64,000 nt of DNA. Source: Maribacter halichondriae (GTDB lineage Bacteria; Bacteroidota; Bacteroidia; Flavobacteriales; Flavobacteriaceae). A program made the position numbers and the translations under genes. This document shows positions 20,895 through 28,985 of the stretch, one piece after another (the stretch's first letter is position 1; every line of letters begins with the position of its first letter). The notes under the pieces were generated by a model. The model was not told the DNA's origin and searched no databases. It was given only the letters and a program-made list of their open reading frames with translations. The stretch spans positions 806,001-870,000 of the forward strand of contig NZ_CP107030.1 of the NCBI RefSeq assembly GCF_027474825.1, written 5' to 3'.

Positions 20895-21217
20895 TATTCT
20901 TTAGCGGATTTTACCCGTATTTTTTTAGGAGGAGTTTCAGAAGGATACAATTCCTTCTTGGCCAGATTCTGGGAAATCGTGGATTCCAATTTTAATTTTT
21001 GAATGTCTTTATGAATGTCTACGAATTCACTTCGAAGCTCTTTGACCTCTTCGTTCAACGTGGCTATCTGATGTACCTTTTTATCAGCGCTATGCGAACT
21101 ACCAATCATTACGGTCGCCAAAAAACTGGCAAAAATGATAAATAGCCAGTTTTTGGGTGCGTCGCCACTCACCAAAAACTTTCCTTTTAATATGTCCAAC
21201 AATCCTTTCTTCATCAT
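20894..21217 (-). CDS. ftsL: FtsL-like division protein
   Basis: 107-aa small bitopic protein: basic N-terminus (MMKKGLLDILKGKF), one membrane helix (WLFIIFASFLATVMIGSSHS) and a periplasmic coiled coil (HQIATLNEEVKELRSEFVDIHKDIQKL). Size, topology and position between rsmH and ftsI fit the FtsL-like proteins of Bacteroidota, which are too divergent to recognise by sequence alone. It would link FtsQ and FtsI/FtsW. Confidence 0.85.
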   Translation of the reverse strand: MMKKGLLDILKGKFLVSGDAPKNWLFIIFASFLATVMIGSSHSADKKVHQIATLNEEVKELRSEFVDIHKDIQKLKLESTISQNLAKKELYPSETPPKKIRVKSAKE

Positions 21218-21230
21218 ATTGACATGTATT

Positions 21231-22124
21231 TTAAATGCGCTCCGCTATTCGGAGTTTGGCACTTCGCGACCTATTGTTCATTGCTATTTCTTCTTTTGAT
21301 GGAATTATCAATCCCCCTACTTTTTTAAAGGGAACCTGAATGTTCCCATAAAAATCTTTCTCGGGCTCCCCCTCGAATTGGCCCGCCCGAATAAATCGCT
21401 TCACCAAACGATCTTCGAGCGAGTGGTAACTCAAAATGCTCAGTCTGCCGCCTTTGTTCAAAAGCTCGGGAGTCTGCGTTAAAAACTCCTTGACGACCTC
21501 GATTTCTTGATTTACCTCAATACGGATGGCTTGATAGATCTGCGCCAGTATTTTGTGCTCTTTCGATTGGGGCAAAAAAGGCTTTAAACTCGATTTCAAC
21601 TGCGCCGTTGTCAGAATTGTTGCTATTTCTCTTTGGGCGATTATCGTTTTTGCAATCGCATTCGCATTGCGTAAATCACCATATTCAAAGAGAATCCGTC
21701 TGAGGTTGTCATAATCATATGCGTTGACCACATCATAGGCCGATGTTGTATTTTTCTTGCTCATGCGCATATCGAGCTCAGCATCGAAGCGTGTTGAAAA
21801 TCCACGTTCGGCTTTATTGAACTGATGCGACGAGACCCCGAAATCGGCCAAAATTCCATCTACTTTCCGAATGCCATAGAACTTTAAAAATTGTGTGGTG
21901 TACCTGAAATTTTCATTGATCAATGTGAACCTATCGTCATCGATCGTATTTTCAAGTGCATCTTCATCTTGATCAAAGGCAATCAACTTGCCTTCGCTTC
22001 CCAGACGTTTCAATATTTCTTTTGAATGGCCTCCGCCACCGAAGGTCACATCCACATAAATTCCATCCTCCTTTATATTCAGCCCATCAACGGACTCTTT
22101 TAAAAGAACAGGGTTATGATACAT
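21231..22124 (-). CDS. rsmH: 16S rRNA (cytosine(1402)-N(4))-methyltransferase
   Basis: SAM-dependent methyltransferase acting on C1402 in the 16S decoding centre. N-terminus YHNPVLLKESVDGLN, SAM motif YVDVTFGGGGHSKEIL, then DGILADFGVSSHQFN, RGFSTRFDAELDMRM and the C-terminal SYHSLEDRLVKRF; all are family landmarks. The ATG at 22124 (MYHNP) is preferred over in-frame ATGs at 22133, 22136, 22145 and 22148. It overlaps the end of mraZ by 11 bp. Confidence 0.95.
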   Translation of the reverse strand: MYHNPVLLKESVDGLNIKEDGIYVDVTFGGGGHSKEILKRLGSEGKLIAFDQDEDALENTIDDDRFTLINENFRYTTQFLKFYGIRKVDGILADFGVSSHQFNKAERGFSTRFDAELDMRMSKKNTTSAYDVVNAYDYDNLRRILFEYGDLRNANAIAKTIIAQREIATILTTAQLKSSLKPFLPQSKEHKILAQIYQAIRIEVNQEIEVVKEFLTQTPELLNKGGRLSILSYHSLEDRLVKRFIRAGQFEGEPEKDFYGNIQVPFKKVGGLIIPSKEEIAMNNRSRSAKLRIAERI

Positions 22125-22587
22125 CGTCGCCATCATCTCCGTCATCACCCATTACCTCTTCGGCCAGGGCCGCAAAATCTTCGGCGGTCTCATCCAAGAC
22201 CTTTTCATAGCTATCCTTATCCCATATCTCTACAATATTGATGGCCGAGCTTAATACTACCTCTTTGCTTATGCCCGCAATGGACACCAAGTTCTTGGGT
22301 ATCAATAATCTTCCGGTGGCATCTATCTCGACGACTTTGACCCCAGCGGAAAAACGTCGAATGAAATCGTTGTTCTTTTTCTTGAAGCGGTTCTTCTTGT
22401 TCATTTTCTGCATGAGCAGATTCCACTCTTCCATTGGGTAGAGCTCCAAACAGGGTTGAAAAACCGATCGTTTGATTACAAAACCGTTGTTAAGTACCGG
22501 AGACATCTGATTTTTTAGGGCAACAGGTAACATTACCCTACCTTTGGTATCGGCCTTACAATCGTATGTTCCGATAAAATTGATCAC
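22114..22587 (-). CDS. mraZ: Transcriptional regulator MraZ
   Basis: First gene of the dcw cluster; MraZ is a SpoVT/AbrB-fold DNA-binding protein that represses its own operon in E. coli. Two copies of the fold are visible: INFIGTYDCKADTKGRVMLP at the start and VVEIDATGRLLIPKNLVS in the middle. GTG at 22587 is chosen because homologues begin at INFIG; the ORF extends 21 codons further upstream into the operator. An acidic tail (GDDGDDGDDVS) arises where the gene overlaps rsmH. Predicted operator boxes lie at 22634-22660. Confidence 0.94.
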   Translation of the reverse strand: MINFIGTYDCKADTKGRVMLPVALKNQMSPVLNNGFVIKRSVFQPCLELYPMEEWNLLMQKMNKKNRFKKKNNDFIRRFSAGVKVVEIDATGRLLIPKNLVSIAGISKEVVLSSAINIVEIWDKDSYEKVLDETAEDFAALAEEVMGDDGDDGDDVS

Positions 22588-22616
22588 GTAAACGGTTGGT
22601 TTTTCTTTTAATAACT

Positions 22617-22624
22617 CAAATATA
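22617..22624 (-). promoter_or_regulatory. Putative -7 element of the mraZ/dcw promoter
   Basis: On the minus strand TATATTTG matches TAnnTTTG and lies 30 bp before the GTG start of mraZ. The -33 region would fall inside the repeated GTGGTAA boxes. Confidence 0.6.
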
Positions 22625-22633
22625 TAAATATTA

Positions 22634-22660
22634 TTACCACATTTTACCACAAATTACCAC
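22634..22660 (-). promoter_or_regulatory. Three GTGGTAA boxes, likely MraZ operator
   Basis: TTACCAC (GTGGTAA on the coding strand) occurs at 22634-22640, 22644-22650 and 22654-22660, exactly 10 bp apart. E. coli MraZ binds direct TGGG-type repeats at 10-bp period before its own gene, so this fits an autoregulatory operator overlapping the -33 region. Binding itself is inferred. Confidence 0.75.
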
Positions 22661-22799
22661 TTTATTGGTAAAATTTATCATTTTGAGCATTTTACACGCG
22701 CCAAAGACGACGTAGCACCCGCTATTTTTTGAAATCCAATAGGTCGTATTTGAGCCCTAAAAACACTTGTAAAACAGTTGTAGGTGTTACTCAATCTGC

Positions 22800-22828
22800 T
22801 TGGATGTTAAGGAATATGTCTATATTTG
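22800..22828 (+). promoter_or_regulatory. Bacteroidota promoter before the hydrolase gene
   Basis: TTG (22800-22802), 18-bp spacer and TATATTTG (22821-22828) match the -33/-7 consensus of the Bacteroidota primary sigma factor. The ATG follows 25 bp later. Confidence 0.7.
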
Positions 22829-22853
22829 CGCCCATAGACCAGAAGTATCCTGA

Positions 22854-23618
22854 ATGGAAGAAAAGATAATTACCGAAGGCAAATACAGGTATATTGAAAA
22901 GGGTGAGGGAACTCCCATAATTATTTTACATGGTCTAATGGGAGGGTTGAGCAACTTTCACGGTGTTACAGATCATTTTCCGAAAAATGGATATAAGGTG
23001 CTGGTACCTGAGCTACCGATTTATGATATGCCTTTGCTCAAGACCAACGTTAAGCAATTCGCCAAGTTTCTTAAGAAATTCATAGAATTTAAAGGCCTAA
23101 AAGATGTCATTCTTTTGGGAAACTCCTTGGGAGGCCACATTGGGCTCTTGCATACCAAAATGTACCCGAAAATGGTCAAGGCGCTCGTAATTACGGGTAG
23201 TTCAGGATTATACGAAAGTGCCATGGGCGATGGTTATCCAAAACGTGGGGACTATGAATTTATCAAACAAAAGGCCCAAAATGTTTTCTATGACCCCGCC
23301 GTCGCCACCAAAGAAATAGTGGACGAGGTCTTTGCTACCGTCAACGACCGCGTGAAGTTGGTCAAGACGCTTGCCATTGCCAAAAGTGCCATACGGCATA
23401 ATATGGCACAAGATTTACCGAAAATGCGAACTCCGACCTGTATCATTTGGGGAAAAAATGACAGTGTTACCCCACCTGATGTAGCCGAACTGTTTCATGA
23501 ATTACTGCCCGATTCGAATCTTTTTTGGGTCGAAAAATGTGGCCATGCCCCTATGATGGAGCATCCCCAAGAGTTCAACTCGATTCTCGATGCTTGGTTG
23601 GAGGAGAGAGGGTTTTAG
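22854..23618 (+). CDS. Alpha/beta-fold hydrolase
   Basis: 254-aa soluble hydrolase. Oxyanion region ILHGLMGGLSNF, nucleophile elbow LGNSLGGH (Ser), acid in IWGKNDSVTP (Asp) and catalytic His in KCGHAPMMEHP make a complete triad. No signal peptide. Substrate cannot be predicted. Frequently found near mraZ and engB in flavobacteria as I recall it, but the reason is unknown. Divergent from mraZ. Confidence 0.9.
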   Translation: MEEKIITEGKYRYIEKGEGTPIIILHGLMGGLSNFHGVTDHFPKNGYKVLVPELPIYDMPLLKTNVKQFAKFLKKFIEFKGLKDVILLGNSLGGHIGLLHTKMYPKMVKALVITGSSGLYESAMGDGYPKRGDYEFIKQKAQNVFYDPAVATKEIVDEVFATVNDRVKLVKTLAIAKSAIRHNMAQDLPKMRTPTCIIWGKNDSVTPPDVAELFHELLPDSNLFWVEKCGHAPMMEHPQEFNSILDAWLEERGF

Positions 23619-23623
23619 ATAGT

Positions 23624-23655
23624 TGGCGGTGGGCAGTCGCAGTAGGTAGTACTGT
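23624..23655. repeat. Intergenic CAGT-type repeat, degenerate copy
   Basis: GGCGGTGGGCAGTCGCAGTAGGTAGTACTG-like text between the hydrolase and engB, resembling the arms of the repeat at 6487-6548 and the stretch at 41831-41862. No coding frame and no clear hairpin in this copy. Confidence 0.45.
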
Positions 23656-23747
23656 TAGACGATGGGCGAATTTTTTTGCTGATGATTACCTGAACGTTTA
23701 GTGAACAAAAGTCTATTTTCCCTATTCTATTTTCAAAACTCCTTAAG

Positions 23748-24365
23748 ATGAAAATCAAGACCGCCGACTTTGTGATGAGCAACTCCGACGTTGCCAAATG
23801 CCCGAACGAACCTTTGCCGGAATACGCTTTTATAGGTCGTTCCAATGTGGGGAAGTCTTCCCTCATCAATATGTTGACCGAACGCAAAAGTTTGGCCAAG
23901 ACTTCGGGTCGGCCCGGAAAAACCCAACTCATCAACCATTTTAAGATCAATAGCAATTGGTTTTTGGTCGATTTACCGGGTTATGGATACGCCAAAGTGT
24001 CGAAAAAAGATAAAAGGACTTTTCAAAAATATATTACCAATTACTTTTTACAACGCCAACAACTGGTCTGCAGTTTTGTTTTGGTCGACATTCGACACGA
24101 GCCGCAAACAATCGATTTGGAGTTTATGGAATGGATGGGTGAAAACCAGATTCCGTTTTGCATCATATTTACCAAGGCGGACAAGCTGAAACCAAAGGCT
24201 ATTGAAAGAAATGTCGATGCCTATATCGGGCAATTATTAAGTGGGATTTGGGAAGAGGCCCCACACTATTTTATTACCTCCTCTTCGAAGGGAGTCGGTC
24301 GCGATGAACTTTTGAGCTATATTGATTCAATAAATAATGAATTTTTTGAAGCTCAAAAAAATTAA
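23748..24365 (+). CDS. engB: Ribosome biogenesis GTPase EngB (YsxC/YihA)
   Basis: 205-aa GTPase for late 50S assembly. G1 [12 protein letters not shown] (about 29-40), G2 GRPGKTQ, G3 [11 protein letters not shown]4 TKADK and G5-like SSSKGVG are all present; the N-terminus [21 protein letters not shown] is characteristic. Single-domain, normal length. ATG at 23748. It converges with the small gene at 24369, 3 bp apart. Confidence 0.96.
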   Translation: MKIKTADFVMSNSDVAKCPNEPLPEYAFIGRSNVGKSSLINMLTERKSLAKTSGRPGKTQLINHFKINSNWFLVDLPGYGYAKVSKKDKRTFQKYITNYFLQRQQLVCSFVLVDIRHEPQTIDLEFMEWMGENQIPFCIIFTKADKLKPKAIERNVDAYIGQLLSGIWEEAPHYFITSSSKGVGRDELLSYIDSINNEFFEAQKN

Positions 24366-24368
24366 TCG

Positions 24369-24729
24369 CTAAGTACGCTGTTCAATTAAATTAATTAACG
24401 ATTGGGCATTCTCCAAACTTTTTAGTTCTTCCGGATTTACAAAAACTTCCAATCCATCACTTGTCGCCGCCAAAACAATGGGGAACGTAAACTTGTGCCC
24501 GAACTTCGATGCGTACTGCTTTTTGAATTCATCCTTATGCAAAAATTCCATGGGAATTTCGGACTCCTTTTCGAAATTTTGCCCATACTTTATTTTCGGT
24601 AAACGCCCCAAAGGTCAATTCACATAAATTACATTCATACGTGTTCGGACTCAAAATTTTGTGGGCCCCATCAATTATGGCATTTCGAAATCCTGAGTCG
24701 GCATTGTAGATAAAAATGAGTTTTTGCAT
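24369..24729 (-). CDS. Small conserved hypothetical protein, frameshifted
   Basis: About 119 aa after repair; not assigned to a named family. Starts MQKLIFIYNADSGFRNAIID and carries ECNLCELTFGAF with a CxxC, then EFLHKDEFKKQYASKFGHKF, so a thioredoxin-like fold with a CxxC is one possibility. N- and C-terminal halves are in different frames; one extra base near 24570-24580 (AAATTT on the coding strand) joins WAKF to EKESEIPMEF. Function unknown. Confidence 0.65.
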
Positions 24730-24772
24730 TCGTGTTTTTTGGGTTGAAGGTGAATATACTATATTTAAGGTA

Positions 24773-24940
24773 TTGTCTTAACCCGTTGTACATTTTGATA
24801 GTTTTCATGTTATTTTTATCTAAAATCTTCATTCTTTGCCTCTAATCCTAAAGGAAGGAATGAAGATTTCCCCGATTCACCCTTCAGGAAGGGGAAAAAT
24901 TGGAGAAATCAGTTCAAAATGTACAACGGGGTTTGTCTTA
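24773..24940. mobile_element. MITE-like element (152 bp) with target-site duplication
   Basis: Element 24781-24932 begins ACCCGTTGTACATTTTGA and ends with the reverse complement ACCCCGTTGTACATTTTGA (one extra C), 17 bp identical. It is flanked by a direct 8-bp repeat TTGTCTTA (24773-24780 and 24933-24940), as left by transposition. No ORF. Inside are an 11-bp hairpin AATCTTCATTC/GAATGAAGATT and CCCTTC/GAAGGG. ACCC ends and a DR in this size range resemble the IS982 family, so it may be mobilised by such a transposase elsewhere; this is inference. Confidence 0.8.
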
Positions 24941-24973
24941 TCAAATTAGAACTCCTTACCAAAAACCATAAAA

Positions 24974-26589
24974 ATGAAAAAAACGATATTCCCGATTCTA
25001 TTGATCTTGCTATTTTTAGGATGCCAAGAAGAACCTAAGGAAAAAATTCCCCCGATCATAGCTCCTTTTTCCGACGTAGATACCTTGGCCATCAATGATT
25101 GGTGGAACCGTGCCGAAAACCCGATCATCAATTTAAAAGTGGGACGGGATAGTGTGGTCGCCTTCGGAATCTACACAGTATCAAATAATATTTTGAAGCT
25201 CAGTGCCCAATTATATCCGCTGTATCCAGAAGAAACGCGGGAAGTCCGCTTGGAAATCGAAGAAAACGGCTCGTGGAAAGAAGTACAAAAGCAAACTATC
25301 AACGATTTGGGTTGGTCCGCCTTGTTCCGCATCGAGAATTGGGATGATTCCAAAGAGGCAAAATACCGAATCCTTCACGGCGAAAATGCACAGTACGAGG
25401 GACTCATACGAAAAAACCCGAAGGATAAAGAACAACTTTCCCTAGCGGCACTTTCCTGCAATTCGAACCAAGACCGTGGTATGCGCGAAAATTATGTGCG
25501 CAATATCAACCATCAAGATCCTGATCGATCTTTTTTGCGGGAGACCAATCGTACGACCACACCGAACATACCGCCGCATGGCTGAAATTCGGACTCCAGT
25601 TTCGCGAAACCTTCCGAAACCGACCGGCCATTACCATACCTGATGACCATGATATCGGGCAGGGCAATCTTTGGGGTGAAAACGGAAAGGTATCGACTTC
25701 GCAAGGTAGTCCCGATGGTGGATATCGGTACCACCCCGAATATGTGAAAATGGTCGAGCGTTGCCAAACGGCACATTTACCGGATGCCTACGACCCGACA
25801 CCCGTACAGCAAGGTATCGGCGTGTACTACACCAATTTGTTATGGGGAGGCGTGGACTTTGCCATTTTGGAGGATCGTAAATTCAAATCTGGACCAGAAG
25901 GCAAGATTCCACAACAAGGGCCTAGGCCCGATCATATTCGAAATCCCGATTATGATCCGGCTTCTATCGATTTACCGGGGCTTACACTCTTGGGCGACCG
26001 CCAATTGAATTTCTTGGATGCTTGGGGCACTCAAAATACCGATGCCCTAAAAGTAGTGCTCTCTCAGACCGGCTTTTGCGGTGGAGCACATATTCACGGT
26101 ACGTTGGACAATCGACTGCATGCCGACCTTGACTCTAACGGATGGCCCCAAACCGGACGTAATAAAGCCCTGGAAAAAATCAAAAAGGCAAACGCGATAC
26201 ATATTGCCGGCGACCAACATTTGGCCACGGTCATCAAACAAGGTATCGATGAATTCGGTGATGGCCCGTGGGCCTTTGTCGTACCCGCCATTGTGAATGA
26301 TTACTACAGCCGTTGGTGGTGGCCCGAAGATGAGAACGAAGGAGCCAACCCGAACAGGAACACCGAGCTGCCGTGGACCGGGGATTACCTCGACGGTTTC
26401 AACAACAAAATCAGTATGATGGCCTATGTAAACCCAGAGAGTCATTCAAAAGGGGGCGGCTACGGATTGATTCATCTTGACAAAAAAGAAAAGGCGGCCA
26501 CCTTTGAATGCTGGCCCCGCTATGTGGATGTCACCCAAGATGGTGCACAACAATTTGAGGGGTGGCCGATTACAGTTTCGATGGAATAG
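24974..26589 (+). CDS. PhoD-like alkaline phosphatase/phosphodiesterase lipoprotein, frameshifted
   Basis: About 538 aa after repair. Lipoprotein signal with lipobox LFLGC (Cys 17), N-terminal beta-sandwich domain, then metallophosphatase landmarks of PhoD: LAALSCNS, FFAGDQSYDH, PDDHDIGQGN, AIHIAGDQHL. The upstream frame ends after QDPDRSF...; the downstream frame starts IFFAGDQSYDH at 25528. One missing base in the GATCGATC at 25523-25530 accounts for it; this is not a homopolymer, unlike the other breaks. Likely releases phosphate from organic esters in the periplasm or at the surface; specificity unknown. Confidence 0.85.
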
Positions 26590-26610
26590 AATTCGTCTTT
26601 CATATAGGTA

Positions 26611-26681
26611 TTTTGTATATCAATCGATATATAGAATCACTTTTGATATACAAAATGAACATATGTTCATTTTGTATATCA
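26611..26681. promoter_or_regulatory. Perfect 38-bp palindrome plus an extra half-site
   Basis: 26644-26681 is a perfect 38-bp palindrome with no loop (arms TGATATACAAAATGAACAT and its complement). Its outer 12-mer TTTTGTATATCA also occurs singly at 26611-26622. Three half-sites before the amidohydrolase gene suggest an operator for a dimeric repressor; it is AT-rich and lacks a T run, so it is a poor intrinsic terminator. Confidence 0.6.
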
Positions 26682-26755
26682 CATTATATTTCAGGGGTTT
26701 TCAAAAGAAATTGTAATTTTAAAATAGTAACGAAATATGCATATATATATGTATG

Positions 26756-26766
26756 TGTTGGCGTAC
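26756..26766 (+). repeat. 11-bp inverted repeat, left copy
   Basis: TGTTGGCGTAC, whose exact reverse complement GTACGCCAACA is at 28152-28162. The pair brackets the AT-rich amidohydrolase gene. Confidence 0.6.
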
Positions 26767-26789
26767 ATTATCAAACTAAAGACATAAGA

Positions 26790-28142
26790 ATGGAAAATTT
26801 AAAAAATATTTGCATCCTATTTTTTTTCATTATTGTTATACCAAACTGCAAAGCCCAGCCGAATAATTCTGAATCAACTGCATTTACCAATATTACGTTG
26901 ATCGATGTGGAAAAATCCAAGTCATTAGAGAATATGACAATCATTATTAGTGATGACAAAATAAAATCTGTTTTTTCGAGCAATTCACAGCAAATTCCAA
27001 CCAGTGCTGAAATTATCGATATGACAGGTCATTATATTATTCCGGGTCTAATAGATGGACATGTTCATCTTTTTGCAAATCAAAATAGAAATGCTGATTT
27101 AAAAAAACTTCTGTTTTCTGGGGTTACCTCTTTACGGGATATGGGTGGTGATGCCAGAGTATATCAAAAACTTAATCAAAATATAGCAAACGGATCAATA
27201 CCATCTCCTAATATATATTATTCCGCAACCTTCTTTGGTCCAGAATTTTTAGTAGATCCTCGCACAAAATTTGCAAACAAGGGAATTAACCCAGGAGAAG
27301 CTCCATGGATGAGGGTTGTAAACGATGATACTAACCTAAGGAAGGTAATTTCCGAAGCAAAGGAAATCGGAGTAACTGGAATTAAGGCCTATGCTTCAAT
27401 TTCACCCGATTTACTTAAAAAGATTTCGGAAGAAGCTCATAATCAAGGATTGAAAGTTTGGAGCCACTCAGCTACTTTTCCAAGTAAACCAAGTGACGCA
27501 GTAAAGGCAAATGTGGATGCTATATCACATGGTGTTGGAATGATAGCAGAAAAGGCTGAAACAGTTCCTAATTCATTTAATGATGCGATACGTAATTTTA
27601 TCCCAATTCAAGATTTTGAAAATGCTAACGCCTTATCTAATGTATATGTTAATCTACTCCAATCAATGAAATCCAATGGAACTATATTCGAACCAACTAT
27701 CTCAGCTTGGAAAAGAGTTCAAACTGAAAATAAGGATGCTGAAAAGAATGAGAAAAAAATAAACCCAAAGAGTAATATGACACAAGCAAAGACTAAAATG
27801 AACATTCCCGCTATGAATAAATGGGTTAATAACATAACCAATGCTGCCTATATTAATGGAGTTACTATTTCAGCCGGAACCGACTTTACGCGGACAATAA
27901 AGTGGATTCAAGATGAGATTCGGTTTCTTGTTGAATCTGGTCTTACTGAAATTGACGCCATCAGAGCAGCAACTTTGAATAATGCCATGGTAATTGGAAT
28001 TGATAAAACTCATGGTTCAATTTCAATTGGCAAGCAAGCTGATTTAGTTATTTTAACCAAAAACCCATTAGAAAATATTGAAAATATAAGAAGTGTAAAA
28101 ATAGTTTATAAAGACGGGAAACGGTATTCAGCAAAAGAGTAA
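26790..28142 (+). CDS. Secreted amidohydrolase-family protein
   Basis: 450 aa. Signal peptide with hydrophobic ILFFFIIVIPNC (a possible lipoprotein Cys) then AQP. Amidohydrolase metal-site motifs: DGHVHLF (HxH), GIKAYAS (Lys), VWSHSA and DAISHGVG (His), SAGTDFTR (Asp), and the C-terminal GKQADLVIL. Resembles imidazolonepropionase/prolidase-like secreted hydrolases; substrate unknown. The ATG at 26790 is chosen because the longer ORF overlaps the previous gene. Its codons are visibly AT-richer than neighbours, and an 11-bp inverted repeat flanks it, suggesting transfer. Confidence 0.88.
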   Translation: MENLKNICILFFFIIVIPNCKAQPNNSESTAFTNITLIDVEKSKSLENMTIIISDDKIKSVFSSNSQQIPTSAEIIDMTGHYIIPGLIDGHVHLFANQNRNADLKKLLFSGVTSLRDMGGDARVYQKLNQNIANGSIPSPNIYYSATFFGPEFLVDPRTKFANKGINPGEAPWMRVVNDDTNLRKVISEAKEIGVTGIKAYASISPDLLKKISEEAHNQGLKVWSHSATFPSKPSDAVKANVDAISHGVGMIAEKAETVPNSFNDAIRNFIPIQDFENANALSNVYVNLLQSMKSNGTIFEPTISAWKRVQTENKDAEKNEKKINPKSNMTQAKTKMNIPAMNKWVNNITNAAYINGVTISAGTDFTRTIKWIQDEIRFLVESGLTEIDAIRAATLNNAMVIGIDKTHGSISIGKQADLVILTKNPLENIENIRSVKIVYKDGKRYSAKE

Positions 28143-28151
28143 ATTAAAACG

Positions 28152-28162
28152 TACGCCAACAA
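28152..28162 (-). repeat. 11-bp inverted repeat, right copy
   Basis: GTACGCCAACA, exact reverse complement of 26756-26766. It is followed by AAGGCT...AGCCTT, a 6-bp hairpin, so the right side has the look of an attC-like site (CGCCAAC core plus hairpin). Confidence 0.55.
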
Positions 28163-28231
28163 AGGCTCCTATGAAAAGCCTTAGTCCAGTTCTCTAAAGT
28201 TAATTAATATTTTCTTTTTTACTTAAGACCG

Positions 28232-28252
28232 CAAAATCTTTGAGATTTTGCT
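28232..28252. repeat. Hairpin GCAAAATCT-TTG-AGATTTTGC
   Basis: Perfect 9-bp stem with a 3-nt loop in the 154-bp gap before the DUF2200 gene, followed by TTTAGGG. May be a terminator for the amidohydrolase or an intergenic repeat. Confidence 0.5.
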
Positions 28253-28296
28253 TTAGGGCAGAAAAAAAGAAAAGAACACAGAAAAATAAAAATACC

Positions 28297-28659
28297 ATGA
28301 AAGCAACGCCCGAACATAATAAGCGGATCGCAGAAATGACGTTTTCATCGGTGTATCCGCACTATATCACAAAAGTTGAGAAGAAAGGCAGAACCGTAGT
28401 AGAGTTACATCAGGTTATAAGGTGGCTGACCAGTTTCGACGATGAAAAACTTCAAGAGCTGATCGAAGAGAAAGCAACTTTTGAAACCTTCTTTAAAAAA
28501 GCCAAATTAAACCCTAATGCCCAGCTCATAAAAGGCGTCATCTGTGGCTACCGTATAGAGGAACTTGAAAATCCCTTAACAAAACAGGTACGGTATTTAG
28601 ACAAATTGGTTGACGAATTGGCAAAGGGTAGAGCCATGGAAAAGATTTTGAGAACATAG
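28297..28659 (+). CDS. DUF2200 family protein
   Basis: 120-aa cytosolic protein matching the DUF2200 family over its full length: [58 protein letters not shown] and [20 protein letters not shown]. Function unknown. The ATG at 28297 fits homologues; the ORF runs 19 codons further upstream through a hairpin and is not likely translated. Two small genes for a GNAT protein and a pirin follow closely. Confidence 0.88.
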   Translation: MKATPEHNKRIAEMTFSSVYPHYITKVEKKGRTVVELHQVIRWLTSFDDEKLQELIEEKATFETFFKKAKLNPNAQLIKGVICGYRIEELENPLTKQVRYLDKLVDELAKGRAMEKILRT

Positions 28660-28684
28660 TGCGCACAAATTACAAATCAACAAA

Positions 28685-28963
28685 ATGCAAATCAAACAAG
28701 AAGACGATGGCAAACACGGTCAATTCTATATCGAGGTCGATGGGGATAGACTGGCCCAAATGACCTACACTTGGGCCGGACCGAACAAATTCATTATCGA
28801 GCACACGGAGGTCGATGATGCCCTGCGGGGAAAAAGTGCAGGAAAACAAATGGTCATGAAGGCCGTAGCGTTCGCCCGTGATCAGGGCAAGAAAATACTC
28901 CCTTTGTGTCCTTTTGCGAATAGTGTTTTTAAGAAGGTGCCCGAAATAAGGGATGTTTTATAA
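28685..28963 (+). CDS. Small GNAT-type N-acetyltransferase
   Basis: 92-aa single-domain protein of the short GNAT group. The acetyl-CoA pyrophosphate loop is RGKSAGKQMV (about 56-65), preceded by FIIEHTEVDDALRG, and the end ILPLCPFANSVFKKVPEIRDVL is typical of this group. Substrate unknown. The pirin start at 28986 follows the stop by 22 bp. Confidence 0.88.
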   Translation: MQIKQEDDGKHGQFYIEVDGDRLAQMTYTWAGPNKFIIEHTEVDDALRGKSAGKQMVMKAVAFARDQGKKILPLCPFANSVFKKVPEIRDVL

Positions 28964-28985
28964 TGTAGAATCTGAAAAAAATAGC

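Noticed and set aside
26644..26681. Palindrome as intrinsic terminator of the PhoD-like gene
   Set aside because: AT-rich, loopless and without a following T run; operator is a better fit.
26562..26789. Longer amidohydrolase start at 26562
   Set aside because: Would overlap the previous gene and translate the palindrome; a proper signal peptide begins at 26790.
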